Assembly (NCBI RefSeq): GCF_026151205.1
Contig: NC_087076.1
Location: 10,640,902-10,704,901 of the forward strand
DNA: 64,000 bases
Reading direction: 5' to 3'
Source: Bolinopsis microptera
Taxonomy: Eukaryota > Ctenophora > Tentaculata > Lobata > Bolinopsidae
Numbering within the stretch: the first letter of the stretch is position 1; every line of letters starts with the position of its first letter. Below the pieces are notes generated by a model that was not told the DNA's origin, did not search any database, and saw only the letters and a program-made list of their open reading frames with translations. The position numbers and the translations under genes were made by a program. Positions 25,001 to 32,969 of the stretch are shown piece by piece.

Positions 25001-25036
25001 AAACATTGTATTTCTCTTCCAACCAATCCCATGCAG
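10004..25036 (-). CDS. CEP135: centrosomal protein CEP135 (24 coding exons resolved; 5' end incomplete)
   Basis: CEP135 is a long coiled-coil centriolar scaffold protein needed for cartwheel and centriole assembly. The N-terminus carries the family signature RLDQLGYRQTL plus VPLVEKLF, then PYKAENTRLLRENN, ADLQFLNSQYAHKLKAL and VVETPGG, each close to human CEP135. The rest is heptad coiled coil, ending in a Ser/Thr-rich tail SRQSQR then TAG at 10004. Minus-strand exons: 24861-25036, 24549-24647, 24214-24378, 23720-24116, 23436-23525, 22959-23332, 22612-22751, 22367-22491, 22026-22170, 21718-21828, 18617-18848, 17420-17568, 16593-16835, 16329-16469, 16072-16182, 12845-12976, 12513-12620, 12254-12390, 11984-12119, 11607-11797, 10900-11189, 10592-10777, 10272-10390, 10004-10084. 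About 1,360 codons, longer than the human 1,140. Exons from 21.8 kb leftward join in frame. Those at 22.0-25.0 kb carry single-base shifts and one TGA (24918-24920). The ATG exon was not found. Confidence 0.93.
14049..15267 (+). CDS. divergent rhodopsin-like GPCR, nested antisense in a CEP135 intron
   Basis: Two exons: 14049-14985 and 15140-15267, phase-1 intron, 354 aa. I chose ATG 14049 because it gives an extracellular N-terminus with three N-glycosylation sequons (NYS, NYT, NKS). Seven hydrophobic segments are visible, with the class A cysteine pair likely at IRFCLNYF (before TM3) and YVCTHG (second extracellular loop), and an ICL3 ARKVAGKGAESLKWQ before TM6. The DRY position reads LSKLILLKYPF and the NPxxY position reads NFFIY, so both activation motifs deviate. 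The second exon encodes an Arg/Pro-rich tail GRRQNPYRTNE. It lies wholly within CEP135 intron 12977-16071 on the opposite strand. A decayed relative lies at 41.05 kb. Ligand unknown; canonical class A coupling cannot be assumed. Confidence 0.85.
15563..15568 (+). terminator. polyadenylation signal of the GPCR gene
   Basis: AATAAA, about 300 bp after the GPCR stop codon and the first such hexamer on this strand after it. A large hairpin begins 5 bp downstream. Confidence 0.5.
15574..15642. repeat. strong inverted repeat / hairpin (28-bp arms)
   Basis: The arm at 15574-15601 (ccccacattccctctccactg then ctcatta) is matched by its complement at 15615-15642 with two mismatches and a 13-base loop. 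It could be a miRNA-like precursor, an RNA 3'-end structure or a tiny inverted-repeat element. Only the palindrome itself is shown by the sequence. Confidence 0.85.
18949..19056. repeat. degenerate 12-bp minisatellite
   Basis: The word accgtgcctta recurs about eight times with variable spacing, within a CEP135 intron. Confidence 0.75.
19808..20117. repeat. tandem repeat of a ~48-bp unit, about six copies
   Basis: Units contain gcattgcactcctatactac then atacagacgtagtcccac. Two longer variants with an extra gactccca block occur at the right end. The 104-aa open frame through it is a by-product of the repeat length. It sits in the CEP135 intron that also hosts the antisense secreted protein. 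Confidence 0.9.
20589..21493 (+). CDS. secreted modular protein: N-terminal beta-rich domain plus sushi module, nested antisense in CEP135
   Basis: Three exons with phase-1 junctions: 20589-20616 (MVLMGICYAG, hydrophobic, end of a signal peptide), 20788-21192 (405 bp, 135 codons) and 21298-21493. The middle exon encodes a single domain beginning YTEWNDVPTEKG with a GFLSRGGILTFL core. Its length and pattern faintly resemble the farnesoic-acid O-methyltransferase-like extracellular module, but that is a weak call. The last exon is a sushi module with cysteines DPC, VKC, VTC and PKC. It is 196 bp where 195 is expected; the first cysteine is one frame away from the others, so there is one extra base. 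The first exon is too short for a full signal peptide, so an upstream exon or another ATG is likely. Further 3' exons are not found. Host is CEP135 intron 18849-21717. Confidence 0.65.
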
Positions 25037-25663
25037 CTGAACAACACAATGCAATTAAGTTTCGATTAATCTGACAAAATCAATGTGACGCAATGAATTA
25101 TTCTAATTAATGTGTTAGCTTTACTTCTATCAAGTCAGAAAATTATCTTTCAATCATAGGAGCAAAGCTGTTTTAACATGAAATTACATTACTACACAAA
25201 GCTTTAATCACTGTAATCAACTCACAGCCACAATTTTCTGCAACAATTTAATTTCAAAGTAAACATATGCGCACATTTGATAAGCAAAATTTCCTTGGTA
25301 AAATTCTATCACTTTCATTACTAGTGGCTTGCTTGAAACATAGTGGAAATCCTAACTCAATCAATTAACTGTATTCATGCTGTGTCATCAGTAAGATCAC
25401 ATCATCTTCAAAGTAAGGTATCTTATCTTGTGTAAAAATATGAGCCAAAACTAAAGATTGTTCGGTTATAATGGCTGTTTGAACACAATGAATTCCTTAG
25501 ATCAACAAAACAACAATTTCAAGAAACCAACAATTTCATTTAGTATCAATTAAAGCAGACAAAAATATATTTTATATATATAACTAGCACGAACTTAAGA
25601 CCAGAATATCTTAGGAGACTTGGAGTAACAAGAGAGTTACTAGAGGTATTATATATACTAAAT

Positions 25664-26060
25664 ATACAGGGTGGGCCAAAAGGCAGTGTGCCAACGTTGG
25701 GTCTTATACTAGGGGTGGGCACGGATACGAATATTTTTGGGTGATGTCATGAATTTTTAACGGCCCTGTTTTTTGGGTAAAGGGACCTCCAAAATGAAAA
25801 AATAACTTGGTTTGGGGTCAAAAAGCCCAAAATAAATATTTCCGCCCCGTTTTCGGTTAGCGGGAGGGTCATTTTTGACGTTTTTGACTAAATTGGCTTT
25901 ATTTAATTCATTTCACTTTTTTACACCTCATGTTCCCAATGATTGTGAATCATTATTGACAAACCAGTTATACCTCCGCCGTGTTTTATATTTGAGAGCT
26001 GTTGCTTTGCAGATGGCATACTGTACTTACTGGTTCGAGGATTCCGTCGTCAAATTTGAA
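25664..26060 (+). mobile_element. mariner-like relic containing a second inserted element
   Basis: A TA plus cagggtgggccaaaag end starts at about 25668, typical of a mariner/Tc1-type terminal repeat. Compared with the copy at 43158, this one is interrupted after gggtcttata by about 255 bp (25711-25966, beginning taggggtgggcacggatacg) and then resumes with cctccgccgtg. The duplicated ttatac at both junctions is consistent with a target duplication. There is no transposase. Confidence 0.7.
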
Positions 26061-26173
26061 AATTCGAATATTTTAGACCACGCCCATTCAATATTAAACA
26101 CCTATATTTTTTTCTCTGAACAAAGCTGAACGCCTAATTTTTTCGAACGGGAGTTACAAAGTTGCTATGATCT

Positions 26174-26273
26174 NNNNNNNNNNNNNNNNNNNNNNNNNNN
26201 NNNNNNNNNNNNNNNNNNNNNNNNNNNNNNNNNNNNNNNNNNNNNNNNNNNNNNNNNNNNNNNNNNNNNNNNN
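26174..26273. other. scaffold gap (100 N)
   Basis: Exactly 100 N, the conventional placeholder for a gap of unknown length. It separates CEP135 from the RGG gene, so the true first exon of CEP135 may be missing here. Confidence 0.99.
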
Positions 26274-26299
26274 AATAATTATTGAAGAATTCTAGGACT

Positions 26300-27629
26300 C
26301 TATTCGTCTGGCTTGGCTGATTCTTTCCCCTCTCCTCTGCCTCCTCTTCCACGATCTCCTCTGCCTCCTCTTCCACCTGTCAGTTCATAAATTAGTACGG
26401 AAATTTGGTTGTAACTATGTATGTTTTACCAAACAAAAAAAACTTTAGGAAACTTGACTTGACGTCGTTAAAAATAAATTGGGATTCAGTTTAAAGCTGC
26501 AGTGCTGAAATAAGAGCCGAGCCGAACAAAACACAAAATAGTTCATTCACCTAAAAGTATGACCTAGCGATAAAAATCATGATTCTGCCCTCTATCCGGT
26601 AGTGTACGTTATGAAGTTTAGTCAGTCTCATGGCCAAATTTGCCCAACTTTTGTGCGAATCCGATACTTTAATTGTCGTAAATTGAGAATGAGATCAATC
26701 AACAAACCTCTCTGGGGTTTTCCTGCTGGTTCAGCTTCCTCTCCTTCTCCCTGAGATTGTTGTTTTCCAGCTCCTCTGCCACGGCCCCTACCTCCTCTCC
26801 TTCCTCTATTCTCCCCTCCCTCAGTCTCTACTTCGCCTGCTGCATCCTCCTTACCGCCTCTCTTTCCTCCTCTGCCTCGTCGTCCTCTCTTTCCTTCCCC
26901 ACTATCCTCTGTTCCTTCACCTTCTGGCCTACACTCTGATTTTCCTCCTCTTCCTCCTCTATTCGTCTTACCACATTCGTTGCTCTAACCAGAGCCCTCT
27001 CGCTTGCAGTAGCGCGCGACCGCCGGAGTACGCGTAGGCACATGGCTATGTGAACCACATTCGCCTCCTTCTGACTCTTTTCGTTCCCTACCTTGACCCC
27101 CTTCCTTGCCTCCTCTTCCTCCCCTACCTCTCTCTCTACCTTCTTGTCCTACTCTACCGCCTCTACCCCCTCTTTTGCCCCCATCTGGAGCAGGGCCCTC
27201 TCCTTCCTCTCCAGCATTCCCTCTTCCTCCACGGCCCTCTCCAGCATTCCCTCTTCCTCCACGGCCCCTTTGCCCGCCTCGGCCTCCTCCTCCGTCATTT
27301 TCTACCTCTTCCGCATCTTCTGAGATGAACAATAAGTTTAAAACAACGTTTAAGTTTAAATTATTATGAAATTTAGCGATATTATATTTATAATATCACT
27401 ACAAATGCACGACCACTTCTAACTTCGCGGCAAATAGCCACGAAGTGGTTCAACTTTAACTTTAAGTTTAACAGAAATCACGTATCGCGACGTGAGACAA
27501 ATTATAGTTATACTTACTACCTACAAATCTATAGCCATAGGGCTGTTTTCTGTCTTATTGGAACTGCTAAAATGGCAAGAGATGTCTCCTGTTCAACTCA
27601 CCGACTTTAGGTTTCAAATCTGCTGCCAT
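26300..27629 (-). pseudogene. RGG-box protein gene, about 210 aa, interrupted by a 75-bp MITE
   Basis: Exons on the minus strand: 27602-27629 (MAADLKPKV), 26708-27319, and 26300-26376 ending in TAG. Junctions are phase 1. The product is an acidic lead (EDAEEVEND) followed by long RGG/RG-rich tracts (GRGGQRGRGGRG, GGRGGRGDRGRGGRGEG) with Glu-rich spacers. RGG boxes bind RNA and are arginine-methylation targets in nuclear and nucleolar proteins; the specific family is not recognised. At 26980-27063 an element of 75 bp plus its 9-bp target copy (84 bp, 28 codons) interrupts the large exon. Removing it restores one frame through both halves (the total becomes 633 bp, 211 codons); with it, a TAG arises inside the element. 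Other frames here (Glu-rich minus strand, Leu/Pro-rich plus strand) are shadows. Confidence 0.7.
26980..27054. mobile_element. 75-bp hairpin-ended MITE (family A) in the RGG exon
   Basis: The element begins ttgctctaaccagagc and ends cacatggctatgtgaa. It is flanked by the 9-bp direct repeat ccacattcg (26971-26979 and 27055-27063). Each end is a small hairpin (gctct/agagc; cacat/atgtg) rather than a long terminal inverted repeat. A near-identical 75-bp copy is at 29278 and a longer one at 63703. Confidence 0.9.
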
Positions 27630-28378
27630 CTTTTTTATTCAAGTCAATGCTACTTAACAAACGTCTGTATCAAAGGAAATAATAAAATACTCACATTCTA
27701 TCCGCTCATAGTCCTAGTCATAAAATCAAGTTTGCGTGGGACTTAAATTTGATTTTACTTCTTGGCTTACTAATACTATACATTCTGATTTTTGGCTTAC
27801 AGTTACAATACACGTTAAATTTTTCAAATGGAAAATTATTGATTAAGGAAATCTATTAGTAAATGATATTTTTAATGTACTTAACACATCCTGGTCGTGC
27901 TTTCCAGTATGGGGCGAATGTAACATGTAATGTGTAAGGTCACATTCGGAAGTACTAGTAGAATGTAACTGTAACTGTAAGGGCAAAGTAGAGGGACAAC
28001 GGTAAGCTTATAGTTATAGGTGTAAGTATAACGTATTCCGTGTAAATAATAATACTCCAATTCGGATTTTACATGTAAGTATAACGGTTTAATGCGATTT
28101 ATCAGACTTTACCAGACTGAAGACTCATCATTTAAGGTAGCCGTACTGGTAAGAGTAGGATACTGATAGTATTAGTATAAAACCAAGAACAAGCTCTGCC
28201 TGATTGCTGATTTCACGATTATCGGAATGTGTGATACCTATCAAGCGAATCTTTTATAATATAACTATATTAATATATAAGGGGAAATTACGATATTATA
28301 TGAGGTTTTGGAGAATTTTTAATGTCAATTCTGGAACTTCTTCCATGTTTCCAGTCCAGATCCGAGTAATTATGAATT
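27630..28378. other. intergenic stretch, no gene seen
   Basis: AT-rich sequence with short direct repeats of tgtaac/tgtaact near 27.92-27.97 kb. It would contain the promoter of the RGG gene, but no TATA box or other clear element was recognised. Confidence 0.5.
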
Positions 28379-28387
28379 AGCTGAAGT

Positions 28388-28456
28388 TTAACGGGTGATA
28401 CTCGTAAAATATCTGAGTCCAACTCGGCGCGCGTCCTGGTAGGTTGTAAACCTACA
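28388..28456. mobile_element. family C MITE (69 bp) with 9-bp target duplication
   Basis: Begins ttaacgggtgatactcg and ends ggttgtaaacctaca, with gcgcgcg in the centre. The direct repeat agctgaagt flanks it (28379-28387 and 28457-28465). Related copies are at 29116-29186, 29714-29805, 50988-51098, 51199-51292, 51560-51892 and 51702-51813. Confidence 0.85.
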
Positions 28457-28914
28457 AGCTGAAGTGTTTGCCAACCTCTAGCAGCTGCTGAATTAATATG
28501 TACTGTGCGCTACACCCTCATAATCCCAATCTCAGAGCCGAATGATGATTAATGGCACTGACTACACTCGACTGTCACCTGACTTTTTAAATATGTAATC
28601 ATATCAGTAATAATTCCTCTACCATGTTTTGAACTAAAAACAAACCTTCTGGATTGTAGCGCGATGCACTACTGGGTCGCGCGCGCATCAAATAATGCTT
28701 CTCGCAACCACAACGTATGCAGATCGGCGAGATGCGAAGGATTGACATCGTGAATCAACTTCTGGACGACTTCCGATGAGTCCTAATGCCTGAAAAATAG
28801 TAAAGGGGGTAAAATAGTATAGCCATAGGGGATGCTATTGTGTATTGCTAAATCACTTTACAGTCTGCAGTCGATCTTCGAGATTTTTCTAAAAGCAAAA
28901 AGGGCCCCTGACAG

Positions 28915-29014
28915 TTGACGGATGTTACTCGTCTAAATTTCTTCGAAGTAGCGAAGTAGTGTGGCAAGTGCTACGAAGTAGCGCGCGCCGGGCCAGATCA
29001 TTAACAATGGTCAA
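28915..29014. mobile_element. family B MITE (100 bp) with 9-bp target duplication
   Basis: Begins ttgacggatgttactcgtc and ends acaatggtcaa, giving a 5-bp inverted end TTGAC. The core contains gtagcgcgcgccggg. The flanking direct repeat is ccctgacag (28906-28914 and 29015-29023). Confidence 0.9.
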
Positions 29015-29277
29015 CCCTGACAGTTGAAAATTAAATCTACCTGGTTCAATATATTTTCGAACGCTGATTCCGAATCACCCCACATGACATAGGGTTTAAA
29101 TGCTCCCCTAGCTGCTTGTAGGTTTACAACCTACCAGGACGCGCGCCGAGTTGGAACAAATATTTTACGAGTATATCACCCGTTAACGATGAATTGACAT
29201 CGTCAATTAAGTTATAGTTATACTTTATTATATATTGCTCGTTCGGCGAGATGCGCTACTGTGCCGCACCGAGCTGC

Positions 29278-29352
29278 TTGCTCTAACCAGAGCCCTCTCG
29301 CTTGCAGAAACAAGCGTGTCACGCAGTACCCGTAGACACATGGCTATGTGAA
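29278..29352. mobile_element. family A MITE (75 bp) inserted in a family E element
   Basis: Same ends and length as the copy in the RGG exon. It is flanked by ccgagctgc (29269-29277 and 29353-29361). Uninterrupted copies of the host repeat at 50.46, 52.09 and 52.46 kb carry ccgagctgc once, giving an internal empty-site proof of the 9-bp duplication. Confidence 0.92.
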
Positions 29353-29527
29353 CCGAGCTGCGGTGAAATTCATGAATTGACATCGTCAATTAACTCGGCG
29401 CGAGGCCCAGTTAAGTAGTGCATTGCGCTACAAAGACACAAAGTACAAGGTTAGTGTTAGGGTTTCAGCATATGCTTCAGTTAGGGATTGCCGGATTGGG
29501 ATCAGATAAGAAGGTTAGGGTTTCGAA

Positions 29528-29640
29528 TTGACGGATGTTACTCGTCTAAATTTCTTCGAAGTAGCGCGCGCCGCTTTCTTCTCGAAATGGCAAGAGCTAC
29601 GAAGTAGCGCGCGCCGGGTCAGATCATTAACAATGGTCAA
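29528..29640. mobile_element. family B MITE (113 bp) with 9-bp target duplication
   Basis: Ends as in the copy at 28915. The direct repeat ggtttcgaa occupies 29519-29527 and 29641-29649. Confidence 0.92.
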
Positions 29641-29687
29641 GGTTTCGAACAGTCATTGAGAGCCACATAGACACTAGTTGACGGATG

Positions 29688-29904
29688 TTACTCGTCTATT
29701 TTTTTTCGAAGTATTAACGGGTGATACTCGTATAATATCTGTTCCGTCGACGAGTCCAACTCTGAACTCGGCGCGCGTCACGTCCTGGTAGGTTGTAAAC
29801 CTACAATCGGAGTAGCGCGCGCCGCTTTCTTCTCGAAATATTATGGCCCGATGGCAAGTGCTAAGAAGTAGCGCGCGCCGGGCCGGACCATTAACAATGG
29901 TCAA
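29688..29904. mobile_element. family B MITE with a nested family C element
   Basis: The outer element has family B ends. A family C copy (29714-29805) is inserted after ttcgaagta, with a degenerate copy of that target following it. The outer target duplication is imperfect (agacactag versus agcactag). Confidence 0.8.
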
Positions 29905-29925
29905 AGCACTAGGTAAGTGGAAGTC

Positions 29926-31953
29926 TTAAAGGACCAGTTAACTGAAAAATTTGTAGTCTCCAATTTGGCTAAGATTTAAATCAGCTGTGACAAACTGGTA
30001 AAGAATCGTATCGCCGAAAGAACCAACTCTCTAGCGTACGTGTACCGCGTGTTATTGCAATAATAAGCTGTGGCCTCGTGACGTCATAAAGTCCCTCAGT
30101 GCGCGCTTGCATAGCGTAATTTACATTACAAATGTTTATCATCGTCAATAAAACACGTGTAACTCACTCAAATTTTAGAATTATGACTATTACCCTAGTT
30201 CTCCAAAATCCTTATAGTTTTGGCTATCATCCTAACTAAAGGAATAGCTGATTGGATGTACAGTGCTCACGTCATGATTTTAAACAGTGATATAGGTTCT
30301 TGAACAGTGGCGGGTGAATGTACGGTTAGAAAGTTTCTGCTATTACAACTTATGTCATATGTGATAATTTTGGATTGTTTTCATTGCTTAATTACACAAG
30401 CAGGGAGACTGTACCGATTATTTTTCCCCAGTCCATGAAACTCTAACGAATTTAGAAAGGATACAGATAAGTAGGAGTTTGTTCAATTCCGAGAGCAATT
30501 ATATTTATAGCATAGCGAAATTTCTAACTTTAATCTGCAAGTGTCTGCCAGTACAGGAGACAAGAAGTCTGGCTACTTTACGGCCGTTCCTCTGGGACCA
30601 TTAGTAGAAGTAGCTTCTATCAGAACAGTGCCGTGGGAACAGAATTCCCGCCAAAATACCCGGTCTACCAAATAGTAAAATTACTGATTGGAGGTGTGTA
30701 CGGTGTGAGGTGTGTTTTGAATTAGACTTCCGGCTTACCTAGTTGTTATCCTTATTGCATTATCATCGGTGCATAACATAAATAAACTACTGGTAAGTTT
30801 AAATACCAAGTGCAATCGTGTTCAGTCGATCGACCCACTGAACAACTATAGAATTTCCAAAACCCTATTATTCTCTGGCCATATATTACGGCACGATCGA
30901 TTGTTAGATGGCTAAATGACCAACGTTAATCTATACAATTCTAAAACTATGAGCTAGCACTTTAATCTAAAAATACCTTTTTTATATTACTCCTGATTTT
31001 TACATTTCACGTAAAACATTGTCGCCAGAGGTTGATCATGGACACTAACAGCTTAATTTGAGATAAATGACTTATGAGTTTCTCTAAAGTTAACTCTAAA
31101 GTTGTGTAGTCCAGTCATTTATGGACATTTATGGAAATGAACCTGCAAATGTTCTAATACTCACGAAACTTTGCACAGACCTTCCCGAAGTTATGATTAA
31201 ACGATTTTCGTTTGGAGACATTTTTTTGACCGTGGAGAAAACCCTGGAGGGCCACGCCCATATTGACCCAATAACGTAACCGACCCCTTGCTTCTGAAGG
31301 TCGTAGAGACTTCAAAATAGGCTTGAACGAAGCCGCATATGCATGTTTATATAGGAGTTATTGAGCAACACATGGCCTAAAATCCTTACTTTTCGATAAA
31401 TTCGCCAAAAACCATTTTGGGCGTGGTGCTAAGCCCATTTTCGATATGATCGTGATGGAGTCTTCAGACAGGATGCAAAAGAACCGCAATTAGCATATTA
31501 ATATATGACTTACGAACAAACATATGCCTTAAAGTGCTTACTTTTTCAGTTATTGGCGAATTTTCGGTTCCAGAAATCATGCAAAACTATGGGTATCTGT
31601 TTAATTGGGCTATGAAGGCCCTAAAGGTTTTTGAATGTGTGCAAATTGTGCAGAATGGCCATGTTTATATACAACTTATGAAGCAACATGTACCCTAAAT
31701 TACTTACTTTTAGAGTTATTCGGGGGAAAAGATTGTATTATGTCCATTTTTTACCTGTAAAATACAGTCTCACGAGCTACTCTGCGCGCAAGAGGGACTT
31801 TATGACGTCATCGCCAAAATAATACAAACGCTATTTACACGCGTTAGAGAGCAGTTAGAGATTTAGGAATTTCGACTCGTTGCTTAGTTTGCTATTTGTC
31901 ACAATCCGTCAAAATATGAGGATAACTTTTTTTTCAGTTAACTGGTCCTTTAA
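29926..31953. mobile_element. 2.0-kb non-coding DNA element with long (~180 bp) inverted ends
   Basis: The left end ttaaaggaccagttaactga is matched by its complement at 31934-31953, and divergent complementarity continues for about 180 bp (both arms contain gacgtcataaagtccctc beside gcgcgc). The interior has no long open frame. It holds a degenerate tandem of roughly 155-170 bp near 31338, 31492 and 31662 (a tatgtttatat-like word followed by cttacttt). Flanks share only aagtc, so target-site duplication size is unclear. Confidence 0.8.
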
Positions 31954-32969
31954 ATAAGTCTCGTGACACTTGACAGTAGAGTGTAGAGTGATTAATCATC
32001 ATCCGGGCGAGCGTGACCTGTTAATCAGACAGGAGCGCTCGCAAGGCTGTCAATACTGGTCTAGCAATCACGCTTCGGTCTACAGAAAAGTGATTAATCA
32101 TCACCCCTCGAGTAACAAATGAAATTTTTGAGTTGTATTCTCCCTTCTGGAACAGATAATTTAAATAGTTACAGATTAAAAAATAACTAACAAATTCTCC
32201 AACTTTTCGTTTAAGCACCCATTTGGAATCAAAGTTTGCCTTGAATTTGAAACTGGAGCACGAAGTGCTTGATAAACATAAGATTGAGCTAAAAACACTG
32301 CGCAATTCAGAAAGTGAAAAAGAGTGCCAAAGACGAACTTAAACAATAAAAATACGATAACGTTCTTACTTCTTTAACAGACAAGATTTTTAACTTTTTC
32401 ACTCTCAAGCTCAGTAATAAAATATGCAATTAAATCATCATATTATGTATTACTATCGGTTAGACATCGTCAGCTTTAGTTGAAGTTCTCGGTGGAAGAG
32501 GTATGCGAGTTGCTATTAACAAGGATTAATCAGAAGGAGTGATGCCAACTTTCTTCTATTAAATCAACTTAAACTCGTCTAAGTCTAACCAATCTAGTAT
32601 TTTACTGGAAATAAAACAGTATCCGACAAGTCTCATAAATTATAAAGGAAAGCACACACTAATTCTCGGAAAGTGGATCAAGTATCCAATTATATAACAA
32701 CAACCGATCCAATCACACTTTAACCAATGCATCATTGATTCTATCAATTTTATACTAGTCAACTTGGGAAGCTACATTCGCGCTCTGCGCTGCACTTAGG
32801 AAAATATTTCATAAAAACAACGCGATGTTTCAAGTCATGCATGCTCGGAAGTGATATGATCGGTTTGAAGTCATGTGCCTTGTTCAACCATAGTCTGTTT
32901 CTTCGCCTGATCCACATGCGATCACGTGTTTCTTTTCTCTGAAGTAATGTAGATCCCTACTCTTGTGTG
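31954..32969. other. 3' flank of UBE2Q; no supported gene
   Basis: One plus-strand frame near 32.18-32.34 kb reads like a coiled coil (LKLEHEVLDKHKIELKTL) and stops at TAA, but no partner exon was found. Otherwise this is AT-rich non-coding sequence including the probable UBE2Q 3' untranslated region. Confidence 0.4.

Noticed and set aside
10004-25036. CEP135 as a pseudogene
   Set aside because: Breaks occur only at 22-25 kb. The remaining 15 exons, all splice sites and all phases are intact, which fits local sequence error better.
26828-27058. Glu-rich minus-strand frame (RRIEEEEEENQ) and Leu/Pro-rich plus-strand frames over 27.05-27.37 kb
   Set aside because: They are shifted or antisense readings of the GGA/AGG-rich RGG exon. 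Only the RGG frame joins the flanking exons with correct splice phases.
32180-32342. Plus-strand frame resembling a coiled coil, ending in TAA
   Set aside because: Suggestive heptads over about 35 residues only. No upstream exon, and the acceptor is weak.
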